From Gigaspora rosea (Eukaryota > Glomeromycota > Glomeromycetes > Diversisporales > Gigasporaceae): a stretch of 64,000 nucleotides of DNA. The stretch is taken from assembly GCA_003550325.1 (NCBI GenBank), contig QKWP01000252.1, positions 292,226 to 356,225 on the forward strand, read 5' to 3'. Made by a program: the position numbers and the translations under genes. Position 1 is the stretch's first letter, and each line of letters begins with the position of its first letter. The notes beneath the pieces are model-generated. The model saw only the letters and a program-made list of their open reading frames with translations. It had not been told where the DNA came from and did no database searches. Of this stretch, positions 43,931-55,072 are shown piece after piece.

Positions 43931-46660
43931 CGAGTTTTTCAAAAATATAATACATGAGAAAAATTAAGAACAAGAACTACCATATACACTTTTATTCTGC
44001 AAAAATAATTTTGGATTTAATAATGTTTTCTTCATTTCCTGTGTCCGAAAATAATCGTTTGCATCTCATTTAAAATTGGAAATGCCGTTTTATAAAGATT
44101 ACATATTAGGATTCTTTGCCATCCTTATCATATAGTTACTATGGTCGAATCAAAGTGCTGACAAATCCAGTTTCGTTTCTTAGACCACCACGTGTGTTTT
44201 TCATTTTATTTTCTGGAACTATCAGTACAGCTATAATCATATATCAGTTTGAAAGATTTATCAAAAAATTTTATCACTATCAAATCAGTTAAAATTAATT
44301 TTGACTGAATGAATGAAAACTTATTTTGATGCTCGAAATTTTGATCAATTTAAGCATTGCTATACATTTTTTGTATTCAATTAAATTGACAATCTTATTA
44401 TTGGTTTTTGGAACAATATGTTGGTCAAATAATTGATTCTTTCAAATTAATAAAATATCTCGTTAATTTATTAATTTGATGTCGGCTAAATTTGCACATT
44501 GTATAAAGACTTTACAGTTGTTTTTATAAATTCTGGGACATCTGATAAAAATTATCCGAATGATTTTTTGACCGATCCAGTCAAGTTATTTATTTCGATA
44601 TGATCGGTATTAGTAAATAAAAAACAATATTTTTGCTTCATTTTTGTCCTACATATAATTAATCATTATAGCGTCAACATATTCAATTATTAAATTTTCG
44701 TTTGAACACTTGTAAAACTAGTTGGGTGTGCTTAGTTTGTGTGAAAGTTTATGGAAATGACTGTTATTGTCAACCAATAAATCTTAACATGATATAAAAA
44801 TGGCTCCGGATATAAATAAAATTTTATAATAAATAAATTACACAAATAGGTGCTAATATTAGAAATTCAAATACAACCTAGAATTTGTCAGCTGGATTAA
44901 AACTGCAACTAAAAGTTGATATTCTATTTAATTAGAATTTGTCAAAAATGTGTTTCAAGGCAAAGAAAACCAGGGTGAACTAAACGAAAGTATATGTGTT
45001 TTGCAATTTTTTGAACTGATAAGCCTTCTAAATTTTTATTTACTGGATTGGCCAAAAAATCATTCAAATAATTTTTGTCAGGTGTAATTTTGAAACAGCT
45101 GTAATTAGAACCAAAAAATCTGAAAATTGGATGGAAATTGCCTAATGGTAGTTTTCAAATTTATTCTCTATACAAACATAATTGCCTTCCCAACATTTTA
45201 TTAATGTTATTTTTTATATTTCAGTTTTTACTTTTTATTTGTGCTGGTAATACAAACCAAAAAGGGAATCTAATTTTGTAAATAAACTAAACGCCTAACT
45301 TTAGGACACTACTGCATTAACATTAGAGACTATAGTGATAGATTTTTCATTATGCACACAAAATTTCAGTTCTGCTATTTTTAATTAGTTAATTATCACT
45401 TTTCTTTTACCTTTCACAGTTTTATTACCTGTACAAGTACTGAAATAACTATAAGAGGTTTAAAAATCAAAATTCATGCATTGTATCGATGTGTTTATTA
45501 TAAAAGTCAATCACACACATGAAATGTTAAACCAATCAAAATCACTAATTTTGTTATAAGTAGTTACACATACAAAAGACCACCAAACACCACCTTTGAA
45601 TTTAAAACTTTTTTCTGTTTATGTTCTTTCTTTTTTAATATTTGTATACACATATTATTAATAAAAACAAACCTAACTCTTCATTTGGCTATTGGCATTT
45701 TTCCTACTTTATTAATATGTACCACAGGCAAAAATGAACTTTAATTTGATTGAAATAAAAAGTGATATTAATAATGATTATCCTGTTAAAAATAATGAAG
45801 CCAATAATGAAATTGAAGAAAACAAAATATTAAAATTGATATATAGATAATTGTTAACTTTTTGCAATATCCACCATCTATTCTAATTATTCAGGTTATA
45901 AAAGTAAGCATTATAAAATAGTATAATAGAAATTTGATTTTATTGGCTATCGATTTTGGTCATCAAATCGAATATGATTGGCCAATAATCATAAATTTTT
46001 ATAAAATTCCTATTCATAATATATTTTGCAAAATTTTGGAATTTTTAAATTTGCAATAATTAGCCAAATATAAGCAATAAAAAGAAAATGCATCAAACCT
46101 TTGCCTTTTTAGACATTCTCATATTATTGATACTAAATTAGTTATTTTAATAATTTAATACAAATTTACTTCATTAATAGCACTATTAACTACTTAATAT
46201 TTAGTTAAATATTGGCAATTTTTAGAACTTTATTTGTATTAAAGTATTGCAATCATATTACCAATATTAGCATTTCATTATTACAATAAGTGGAAATATT
46301 TTATAAGATTAAAATATAATAATAAAATACTAAAAAATACCTATTTTGGCAAAAATTTTGTATTTAATAGTACATTATTATTGCCATTAAGTGGCTTATT
46401 TTTAGTTTGGTGCTTTTTTGTAAAGTAACAACTTTTAAAGTAACAAAAAGTTATTTTCAATACATTCTTTATGCCCTAATACTGTAATAGGCCTTTTTTA
46501 AACTTTCAGATCAAGTGAGATCAAGTATTAAAAAGTAGCTAGCTTATATATAAAAGGTGATGAATATATGAATATTTAGTAGTTACTTTACCTTCTACAA
46601 CTTAGAAGATAAGAAAGTTAGTAAGATGCACTTATATTAGCATTGTGAATAGATATAGAC
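43931..46660. other. AT-rich non-coding stretch
   Basis: The longest run with nothing firm. A 38-codon frame from 45734 (MNFNLIEIKSDINND) has a good start context but soon ends, and nothing like an intron or domain supports it. Confidence 0.45.
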
Positions 46661-46662
46661 TA

Positions 46663-47003
46663 CAGTCAGACCTCTATAAATACAACCTCTATAAATGCAA
46701 TACCTCTCTAAATGCACTTTTTTTTTTATTCCATAAAATGTTATTAGTGCTAAATGCATGTTCTATATTCTGTAAATGCACGTTTTCTTGAATAACATTT
46801 TATATTATACTAACCTCTCTAAATGCACGTAACCAATCAAATTTTAGTATTTAAGATAGGTTATACAGTTTTGGTAGAAGTTACACCAACTTGATGATCA
46901 AATTTTTAAAGCTGCAATTTTATTGGCTCACTCTAAATGCAAACCTCCCTAAATGCACATTGTAGGCTTGTCTCTACAAGTTGCATTTATGGAGGGTTGA
47001 CTG
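46663..47003. mobile_element. Pogo/Tigger-like MITE with TA target duplication
   Basis: The inverted ends are CAGTCAGACCTCTATAAAT and (complement of the right end) CAGTCAACCCTCCATAAATG. TA lies at both flanks (46661-46662 and 47004-47005). Subterminal copies of CCTCTCTAAATGCA recur at least six times. CAGTC-ACCCTC-type termini with TA target sites are typical of pogo-like Tc1/mariner elements. It is 341 bp, without a transposase. Confidence 0.85.
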
Positions 47004-47005
47004 TA

Positions 47006-47658
47006 ATCAAAAATTCAATTGTCTAATTGCCTAATGTTCTAATTGTCTAATGGTCTAATTGTTTAATATCTATTCAATTTGGTTGAAAATATCTATTTAA
47101 ATAAAAATTTAATTAGACAATGTATCTATTTATAAATTAATTTGTATATTGGTCTATTAGTCTAATTTAGTGCTTTATATGGACTAACTTTACTAATTTA
47201 TATGATACTTTGGAATGACCTTCCTAATTTTGTACAACAAAATTTGTTAATCACACAATTAGATTTATTTAAGTAACAATTAAATTTGTTATATCAAATC
47301 AAAAAATTAAATTAAACTTGAATATAAGTTCACTATAAGTCTACCATAAGTTCATTATGAGTTCATTATGAATTTTATAAATTAGAAAACCCTTCAACAT
47401 TAGTTAGAAATATTTACATTACTTTAGAAACAATTTTTATATATTTACTGTAACTTCATTTAAACAAGAATTTTTTATTTTAACAACTTCATTAAAAGCT
47501 ACTATTTATTGAACTACTCAAAAATACTATTATATACTGTAGACTATTAACTAAATAATGATAACAAGTGTTTTTGTTAAAACTGTTTTTTATTAGATTT
47601 TTAACAAACTATATAGTATGAATAACATTATAATATACTTAATTAATAAAATAATTAC
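47006..47658. other. AT-rich stretch with repeated TAATTGTCTAATGG words
   Basis: TAATTGTCTAATG words repeat at 47015-47070, and ATAAGTTCATTATGAGTTC repeats at 47325-47375. No gene. Confidence 0.4.
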
Positions 47659-47801
47659 TACTGTAACCTGCCAGATACAAGATCCCACCATATCTCAGAA
47701 CCACTTTCATTTTTTACTAATTAATTTCTTTTTTTTACTAATTAATTGTTTTGGTAAAATGAAAAAAACCTGGGTCTTGTATTTGGCAGTTTATAGTAAT
47801 A
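47659..47801. mobile_element. MITE, CTGCCAGATACAAGATCC ends
   Basis: The inverted ends (ACTGTAACCTGCCAGATACA and complement of TGTATTTGGCAGTTTATAGT) are close relatives of those at 43006-43857. About 143 bp. The 73-codon frame crossing it is an artefact. Confidence 0.7.
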
Positions 47802-48145
47802 TGTTTTTTAAAAATACAAAGCATAGATTGTATATTTAAACAAGTATAAAGTTGTTAATGAGTTTAAGGCTTGAACAGATTTGGTACTTGTACTGTATAG
47901 TATGTAGTATATAGCATATTTGGGCTAACAAATTGTCTATAATAAAGTTTTATATTTGAGTATAAAATGGTTGAATATAATAATAAATACTACTTTCTAT
48001 ACTTTACATAATGTAATTTTTTTTGTATATATTTACAATTTTTTATTTTTTCTTGCATGTTTTGTTTTTTTTTATTTTTTTTTATAATTATTGTAGTATT
48101 ATAAAATAATAAATTTTAAGCATTAATCAATTTTATAGGTTAACT

Positions 48146-48327
48146 AGGACCCCAAAATATACATAGATAGGTTAGGTTAATTATAAAATTACTAAAAATA
48201 AAAGGATCTGCAAAAAACCTCAAAAATAAGCAAAAAATTACTATAAATAAAAAAAATTTGCATAAAAAATGCCCAAAATAAGCAAACTAAAACTGTACCT
48301 GATCTATCTATGTATATTTCAGGGTCT
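48146..48327. mobile_element. hAT-like MITE, AGGACCCCAA family (copy 2)
   Basis: The inverted ends are AGGACCCCAAAATATACATA and the complement of its right end, AGACCCTGAAATATACATAG. The 8 bp flanks are GGTTAACT (48138-48145) and TGTTAACT (48328-48335), one mismatch. It is 182 bp; see 19397-19588 for the relative. Confidence 0.78.
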
Positions 48328-48499
48328 TGTTAACTATCATATATAAATTTACAATTAGAGTTATCACATTTTATATTACTCAAATCAGTCAAAATCAGTT
48401 TATATATTAGTTGACTAATTTGTTATACTATTTTGGATAAGTTTTTTTTTATTATATACTAGTATAACAGGTAGTGTATTTGCACTATCTTTTTTATTT

Positions 48500-48880
48500 A
48501 ATAATTTTAAAATTTTTAAATTATATTAGTAACTTAAAGATTCTATTACAGAATTTACTATCTAGTTCAGTATAATATTTTGAGTAAAGTACATTGAAAT
48601 TATTATAATGTCTATTATAACTATTATAATTTATTATAAAGAATTTTGTTACAGAATTTACTTATTAATATAGTATATATAGCAGTATTAGTATTGAAAT
48701 TATTATAATTTCTTAAGTTGCTACAAAAATTCTGTTATAGAACTTACTATTTGATAATCATAATATACAGTTAAGATAGATTTGGTTGTATTGTTTATTG
48801 TAATAACTATTATAATTTACTGCAAAGAATTCAATTACAGAACTTACTTATTAATCAATATATATTGTAGTCAGTATTGG
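48500..48880. repeat. Dispersed satellite-family fragments
   Basis: Four copies of TTCTxTTACAGAACTTACT or close variants at about 100 bp spacing (48538, 48648, 48728, 48830). They match the word that recurs in the array at 19605-20815. Confidence 0.55.
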
Positions 48881-49021
48881 AATTAGTATTTCGATCTGCA
48901 ATTTGACTAATTCAGATTGATTTGATAATTTAGATTAGATGCGGATATTCATATCTGTTAATTTAATATAGATAAATTCCTAATGCATTTTAGAAAAAAT
49001 AAGGATTATCCAGATAATAAT

Positions 49022-49110
49022 CCTATATATATAGGGTGAAGTCAATAGAATAGGACAAATCTATTTAATAAATTTGTCCCATTTCTATTGACTCTACCTA
49101 TATATATACT
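49022..49110. mobile_element. Tiny hairpin MITE
   Basis: ATATATAGGGTGAAGTCAAT and AATAGGACAAAT pair with ATTTGTCCCATTTCTATTGA and CTCTACCTATATATAT. The 89 bp element is a nearly complete inverted repeat with TA-rich flanks, so a Tc1/mariner-type origin is possible. Confidence 0.65.
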
Positions 49111-49365
49111 TTTATTATTAGCAAATTAATATTTTATTACTAGCATTAAAATCATATTGTCTTTTAAGCATTTATATATATAATATAAATATTTAAATTT
49201 CTTATACAATTTAGTTTAAATTATTATATATATAACAATAAATAATAACTAATAATGTGGTACTACCAGGTATTTGTAAGGGACTCTAGTAACCTGACTC
49301 TAGGGTTCCGAAGTTTGATCCAGGTTTGATTTGAGTTTGATCAAACCCCAAATCAAATTAAAAGT

Positions 49366-49607
49366 TGTAGAGCTCATTGAGACGCATCTAACAATAGTTA
49401 GATCATCCAAATTGGCACAATGAATAGTAAGATATTGTCAAAAACGGATGGCTGAATATATAAAATCTTTATGTAAATATTATTTGTTTACACAGAGATT
49501 TTATATAGTCAGCCAATCATTTTTTAATGATATCTAGCCATCTATTGGGCCGATTTGGATAATATAACCACCATTAGATGCGTTTTGATGAGCTTTACAA
49601 CTTTTAA
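49366..49607. mobile_element. Nested foldback MITE with AAAAGTTGTAGAGCTCAT arms
   Basis: Arms of about 120 bp (left AAAAGTTGTAGAGCTCAT, GACGCATCTAA, GGCTGA; right in complement AAAAGTTGTAAAGCTCAT, ACGCATCTAA, GGCTGA). A related word set (GATGCGCCTCACTGAGAGCT) is in the MITE 55420-55716, so the two may be distant relatives. Confidence 0.65.
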
Positions 49608-49708
49608 TTAGTGGGCATATAACATTAACTTAGTAAGAAAAAAAGGTTTAGATGGAAGCATACCACATTTTGCCTATAGTGATTTTTATATGTTATCTGC
49701 ATTACATT

Positions 49709-49854
49709 AGGGCAGTGTCATTAATCATCTGATTATTTTTTATCAGAGGCCTACCCTCCTCTATTTTTTAATATATATAGTCAGGTTCTTATATATAATT
49801 TCAACTTTTTTTACCCCCCTCTTAGAAAATCATCTGATTTTTGTCACTCACCTT
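49709..49854. mobile_element. MITE, AGGGCAGTGTCATTAATCA family (copy 2)
   Basis: This is the second copy of 17215-17363, 146 bp, same orientation of internal words. The flanking TTACA on both sides (49702-49706 and 49854-49858) may be a short target duplication. Confidence 0.7.
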
Positions 49855-50324
49855 ACACTATGATCACTTTCCAGTTAACTAGTAGTTTATCAATTAAAAT
49901 ACAAACTCAAACTAGTTTGTAAACTTAAACAAATTTAAACCAAACTCAAATTTAACTAAAAAGTTGCTTCAAATCAAACTCAAATATTTTTTAATCATAG
50001 TTTGGGTTTGGATTTGATTTTAAATCAAATCAAACCCAAATCTGATCTAAAGTTTGATTTGATCCAGGTTTGTAGAAACCCTACTATAAATAAATATATA
50101 TGTATATTTTTTTTTAGTTAGTTCATCTATTTTATATTGAATATATTTTATGTGTGTTGCTATTTCCACCATGGTTATACAAGATTTTCTATTTTTAGAA
50201 TTCAAAATAATATATGCACTTATGTTACACAAAGGCCTGGTGCATCGTTTTTGCAAAAATAATTTTAGGTTACATACTGCTAATGCTGTGTAATATTACA
50301 CAAGTTTTATTTTGGTAACCTAAC

Positions 50325-50410
50325 TCTGGGTCGGCTGGCATTAAGCTTAATGCTGGTGGGCACTATCATGATAATGCACCGGCGAGGTTAGACATAATTC
50401 CGGCCCACCC
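50325..50410. repeat. GC-rich palindromic patch (CTGGCATTAAGCTTAATGC)
   Basis: CTGGCATTAAGCTTAATGC is a near-perfect palindrome, followed by GGTGGGCACTATCATGATAA and a GGCCCACC end. It may be a small MITE; ends were not established. Confidence 0.35.
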
Positions 50411-50553
50411 TAATCCTAAATCTAGAAACTCTAAAAACTAATTGTTCAAAGCAACATCCAATCACAGTACATATACTAGTTATATAACATATGCACATAT
50501 ATTACACAAAGTCCCAGTAAATTGTTTTCACAAAAATAATTTTTAGTTACATG

Positions 50554-51041
50554 TTGTGTTACAAGCCGTAAAGTTTTTATCAGCTAGTTTAACCAGCCGA
50601 TAAAAATATCGGCTAAATGGCTATCAATAGCTATCAAAAATTATCAGAGGTTTACTTTATTTTTTTTCACAACCTTATATAGGGATATCAAATTAAAGTA
50701 ATTTTATGTAACTTTGTGTAATTTTGAATAAGATTCGTTAAATAATTTTCAACACTTCTTAGATCAAATTTTTGGTGATTCAATTTGGGTCGTACATTCA
50801 AATCAAATGATAACCAAATTATTGTAACTCTGTTACTTCTGTACTTTATGTATGTCGTGATAAAAATTTAATTTTCTGAAACGTAAAATTATATGTAATT
50901 ACTCAGCATTAAACACTCTGGCCAGAATTGTATTATAGTAATCATGTGATCTTAAGCCATTTTAGCCAGCTGATCATATTGCATCAGCTGGCGTTGGCTA
51001 AGCCGATTTAGCCGCAGCTGCTTCAGCTGGTTGTATCACTA
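50554..51041. mobile_element. hAT-like MITE with CAGCTGA subterminal words
   Basis: A perfect 8 bp duplication GTTACATG flanks it (50546-50553 and 51042-51049). The ends are TTGTGTTACAAGCC and, in complement, TAGTGATACAACCAGCTGA. Both subterminal regions are rich in CAGCTGA, GCCGATAAA or GGCTAA words. The duplicated flank at about 50272-50279 (TTACATAC) shows a version of the site without insertion. 488 bp, non-coding. Confidence 0.82.
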
Positions 51042-51177
51042 GTTACATGCTACTAATATTGTATAATATTACACAAGTCTTGGTTTGATAACCTAAATCA
51101 AGTTGGGTTAATTAAAGAGAATTAAAATTATAATATAAAATATTATATTAAAATCTAAAAATAGAAACTTTTCATGT

Positions 51178-51686
51178 TGTTACAGTACCGAAAGGCCTTC
51201 TTTAATTCTGATAAAGTAACAATTACACGGCTCCTGAGATCCCTTACTTTGGGCATAAAGCAGTATGCAAGAGGAAAGTATAGTTTCTTTTATATCTGTA
51301 AGAAACTACACACTTCTTTAAGGCAGTTCAGTATAAAATAACAAGAGATAATAGACAGTTTATTAATTTAACAAGAGGGCTATTCCAAGGTGTCTGTTCC
51401 TTAGAAATCCTAAATGTTTATTAATAATAATAGAGGAGGATAATTAATATAAAGATAAATATAAAATACAATGTCTGGATCTATTTAAACTAAGAGAAAT
51501 AAGGTAGGTTTATATATCTATTGAGCTAAGCGTTATTACGCGTCATTAAGCGTCACTAAGCTTTATTAAGTATCATTAAGCGTCATTAAGTGTTGTGAGT
51601 GTCATTGCTTATTACAAAATTTCCTTATTAAGTTCTAATTTCTTAACTAATTTCTACCAAAATTAACTAAAGCCTATTCTATAACA
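51178..51686 (-). repeat. 3' LTR of the gypsy element
   Basis: 509 bp, beginning TGTTATAGAATAGG and ending CGGTACTGTAACA on the minus strand, thus with TG...CA ends. It directly follows a polypurine tract. Inside are about six imperfect 10 bp units CTTAATGACG (51531-51600), a TATATAAA box (about 51509-51516 on the plus strand as TTTATATA) and AATAAA signals (51417-51422, as TTTATT on the plus strand). This gives a U3-R-U5 layout with the tandem units as likely promoter elements. Confidence 0.8.
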
Positions 51687-51700
51687 TTTCTCTCCCCTTT
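51687..51700 (-). promoter_or_regulatory. Polypurine tract
   Basis: AAAGGGGAGAGAAA on the minus strand abuts the LTR start. It is the expected primer site for plus-strand DNA synthesis in LTR retroelements. Confidence 0.85.
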
Positions 51701-51719
51701 GAGATACGAACTCTGTGAG

Positions 51720-52432
51720 TTCTAATTTGGGAAGGACTTAAGAAAGTTTAGTATCTATTAATCTTGTAATTATTGTATAAGTAATATAGCTTGTTCGAGA
51801 GATTTTTTCTATAGCTGGTCAGAGAAGAGTAATTTTATCTGTTTGGCACACTTCCAGATGTCTCGGGCTCTTCTTTCCCCTTGGGTTTTCTTGATTATAG
51901 ATTGAACATCTTTATACAAATTGGGGTACTTGTCTATGAGTTCACCAAGATAATAATAAGCTTCAAGTAGCTTGGTTTGGTCTTGTCTGTTTCTAGTATG
52001 GGTTTTAATTCATTTGAGAATTTTCTGCAATTTCTCTTGATATGTTATTCTAGTGTACGGAAGAATAAATATTTGAGTTAGAGGTCCACAAGGTTGGGTA
52101 ATATCTTGTATAATCCTGCTTAATTTTTCAGATAATGAAGCGAGGTTGACTTCTTCTTGATTAATAATTGGAACCAATAATGTTTCTTCTTGTATGTCTT
52201 CTAATTCTAGGTTTGGGTTTATTGCTTCTGTGTTATTTACTTCTGGTAAATTAATTTCTATTTGTTCTGTGTCTTCTAGAGTATTCAGAAAATTATTTGA
52301 GTCTGGCTCAAGAAAAGAAGTAATTAAATTAATGAGGTCAATAGTCTGAGTAGTATTATTATTATCAAATAACCATTCACATTGTGATATAATCCACAAT
52401 GCATAATTTTGAATGGCATTATCTTGTTTCAT
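51720..52432 (-). pseudogene. Post-integrase tail region of the gypsy polyprotein
   Basis: A 140-codon open segment (52010-52432) starts MKQDNAIQNYALWIISQCEW and is Asn/Glu/Ile-rich. After a stop the frame goes on to 51720 with QTKLLEAYYYLGELIDK and GERRARDIWKCAKQI. The basic RRARDIWK-type segment after a YYLGELID motif resembles the C-terminal tail I associate with Ty3/gypsy polyproteins of arbuscular mycorrhizal fungi. Its role is unknown. It lies between integrase and the polypurine tract. The M at 52432 may be internal rather than a true start. Confidence 0.6.
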
Positions 52433-52439
52433 GTCTGAA

Positions 52440-53800
52440 AAAGGTATTGGAGGGCTAACAAGGTTTGAGGTTGCAATGTAGGAGTGGTCATTTTTGGGAA
52501 AATTCCTAAAAGGGCAGTTTGTATAAATATATTTTGAGGTTTTACAAATTAAATTGTGTGTTTCATCCCCTTGTAGATCAAATTTCTTCTAGAAATTTCT
52601 AGTAGAATCAATAACAACTACTGGATCCCATGTTTGTGGCTCGTAATATTTAGCAAGAAGATCACTATTATAATATTTTTGTAAAATTTTTCCTTCTATT
52701 GTCCGTAATTTATAATCATAAAGAAAGGTCCAAATCTCTTGTCATTAAATTTGGCTGAGTGAGAGGCTTCTATTTCCATTCTTTGTATCCACACTTTATT
52801 ACCAATTTCAAATATCTCTATTTGAGTATTGGCATCAAAACGGACTTTTTGTTTCTGCTGTGATCATTCAGTATTTTGTCTAGCCTGGTTCTGATAAGTT
52901 GGTAGTTTCTCTATTAAATCATAAGATCGTTGAAGAATACTTCCTTGTAAGTCTATTTCGTCATCTACTTCTGTAGGTTCTATTGGGAAAAGTGCTTCAA
53001 TTGGTAAGGTAGCATATCTCCCATATATAACTTGAAAGAGGAGTATATACTGTAGTAGCATGTCTTTTTGTCCTATATGCTAAGAGAATAGCAGGTATAT
53101 ACAAATTCACTTTTGCAAATGATTTATACAACATTCTATTAAACCTTTCTACTATACCATTTGTCTGAGGATGGTAGGGTATAGAGAATTTATGCTTGAT
53201 AAGAAATTTCTCACAGAGAATTCTAATTGTTTCACTAATTAAATTGCGATCTTGGTCTGATAAGATAATTTTTGGAGTTTCATGTCTACAGATTATCTTC
53301 TCAAAGATAAACTGAGCAAGTGTATTAGCACTAGCATCTAGGACAGCACGAGCTTCTGGCTATCATATTAGATATTCTGTAGCGACAATAATATATTGAT
53401 TGTTTTGTTTAGTTAAAGGCAAAGGGCCTACAAGATTAATTCCAATATGTTCGAAAGCTCTTCTTATTTTTGTCTTTGTTGGCATTCATCACAAGTCTTC
53501 ACATATTCTTGTATATCTCGATACATTTAATCCCAATAATAACATTCTGATATTTTATAATATATAGCGTCTGTTCCCAAATGTCTAGCAATAGGGTGCT
53601 TATGCATTATATATAATACTGGTTCGACTTCTGTTCATTTAATAACTCTAAGGGGACTGTCTGGTTTCTTCTATTCTTTTTATAGAGAGGTGATGTCTAA
53701 TTTCAAAATATTTAGCCTGGGTCATAAGTCGTTTCTGTTATTGGTCAGTAAAATCCATCTGGGAATTGGTCTGTGTCCAAATAATAGTAGAGATTATAAT
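52440..53800 (-). pseudogene. Gypsy integrase (HHCC, DD35E, C-terminal domain), broken
   Basis: N-terminal zinc-binding HHCC: HKHPIARHLGTDA near 53600 and CDEC near 53480. Catalytic core: HIGINLVGPLPL (53423-53452), where the usual Asp of the I-D-L-V-G motif is Asn; ILSDQD with the second Asp near 53255; PQTNGIVERFN with the catalytic Glu near 53147, exactly 35 residues after the second Asp. The C-terminal part (52600-52860) has KVRFDANTQIEIFEIG and YYEPQTWDPV. Stops and frame changes are scattered throughout. The first catalytic Asp change alone should abolish integration. Confidence 0.85.
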
Positions 53801-53884
53801 ATTGGTCAAGATTCATGAGGTCTATTAGATATAGTTGTTTGAGTCGGTAACCGTGAGAGAGCATCAATATTCAAATAGATTCGG

Positions 53885-54657
53885 TAGGGTTTGCAACGGG
53901 CCGGGCCAAACCCGGTAATTTGTGGGTTGGGCCGGGCCTGGGCCCAAATTTTAAGCCCGTGATTAATTGGGCCGGGCCTGGGTTGGGCTTGTAAAATAAT
54001 GGGCCAGGCCTGGGTTTTATAAAGAGGCCCGATAAAACCTGGCAATACTTATTAAAAATATACAGTTTTTACTAGTTATAGGCATATTGTATTTAAATTA
54101 GATGTTAAAATTTTATTTTTTTTTAAACTATAAATTTTTTAATTTAGTTAGCTATTTTTATAATTCTTGAAATACCTAATAAAAATTAACCAAATAATAT
54201 TCTAGTTAATTTGGCAAAGTATGTAATTTTTAGCATAATATAATATAATAGATTCAAGAATATACATTTTAATAATTAAGTTATTTGAAAAATATAATTA
54301 TCTTAGTGTTTCAAATCAAAAATTAATTAGTTGTCAAGTTGCCAACTAATCAATGATAATTTTATTGGACAATTAATTAATTGTTGATGATTAATTAATT
54401 AGTAATACTATTTGCAAATTATAGATTGGGCCAGGCTTGTTGGGCCGGGCTTGGGTTGAGCCAGGCTTGGGTTGGGCGGGACTGGGTTGGGCCAGGCCTG
54501 GGTTGGGTTGGGTCGGGCTGGGCTAAGCTCGGGCTGGGTTTGGGCTTATATTTCAAACCCGTGATGAATTGGGCCGGGCTTGGGCTGGGTTTATAATTCT
54601 ACAGGTCGGGCTTGGGTTTAGATGAACCTGGCCCAACCCGGCCCATTGAGAACCCTA
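53885..54657. mobile_element. hAT-like element with GGGCCGGGCC subterminal repeats, in RNase H
   Basis: The inverted ends are TAGGGTTTGCAACGGGCCGG and (complement) TAGGGTTCTCAATGGGCCGG. The subterminal zones are dense in GGGCCGGGCCTGGG, in stark contrast with an AT-rich core (54055-54420). The flanking 8-mers are AGATTCGG (53877-53884) and AGATTCAG (54658-54665), differing at one base. It is 773 bp with no transposase. It separates YKPD and INIDALSRL of the RNase H/linker region. Confidence 0.85.
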
Positions 54658-54659
54658 AG

Positions 54660-55072
54660 ATTCAGTCTGGTTTATAAATAATTCCAAAATTGTATGGTTG
54701 GAGCTTCAAGATCCATCTTCTAATTCTTCCTTTGGGCTTAGCAGTACGTAACCATTTCAATGCTGAGTGGTCTGTAACTAAAATGAATTTTGTAGCGCCT
54801 AAATATTTATAAAAATGTTCTATTGCCCATACAACTGCAGCACATTCTAGTTCAGTTGCTGCATAATTCATTTCTTTTTTTCACAGGCTTTTACTAGCAT
54901 AGGCAATAGGGTGTTCTTTTCCATTTCTATCTAGTTGACTTAATGTAGCACCAAAGCTATTGTAAGAAGCATTGGTAGCAAGTATAAATGTCTCTTTAAA
55001 GTTGGAATAGGCTAATATAAAGGCAGTAATGAGTCTAGATTTTAATGCTTCAAAAGCTTTTTGTTGTTTATC
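54660..55072 (-). pseudogene. Gypsy RNase H domain, broken
   Basis: Contains TNASYNSFGATLSQ, where the first catalytic Asp of the usual TDAS motif is Asn (54966-54983); ELECAAVVWAIEHF with the conserved Glu; FILVTDHSALKWL with a conserved Asp; and RRWILKLQPYNFGIIYKPD. The open part 54662-54871 is 69 codons. After YKPD there is a TGA codon that overlaps the target duplication of the inserted element 53885-54657. INIDALSRL resumes on the far side (about 53845-53875). Confidence 0.85.

Larger units (their letters stand above)
49301..50083. mobile_element. hAT-like element with TAGGGTT ends and GTTTGATC words
   Basis: The left end TAGGGTTCCGAAGTTTGATC and the right end (complement TAGGGTTTCTACAAACCTGG) are followed inward by many AAGTTTGATTTGATC-type words on both sides. 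The terminus style matches 2259-5305 and 53885-54657. I could not find a matching 8 bp duplication. The inner part carries two further MITEs (49366-49607 and 49709-49854). Confidence 0.6.
50265..51095. repeat. Local duplication around TTACACAAGT-TTGGTAACCTAA
   Basis: Sequence at 50245-50325 (AAAAATAATTTTAGGTTACA, TAATATTACACAAGTTTTAT, GGTAACCTAA) recurs at 50530-50553 plus 51042-51095, the second copy being interrupted by 50554-51041. It is a tandem duplication of about 280 bp later split by an insertion. Confidence 0.65.

Noticed and set aside
52864-53061. 65-codon frame as an independent gene
   Set aside because: It is an internal piece of the integrase region, not a separate gene.
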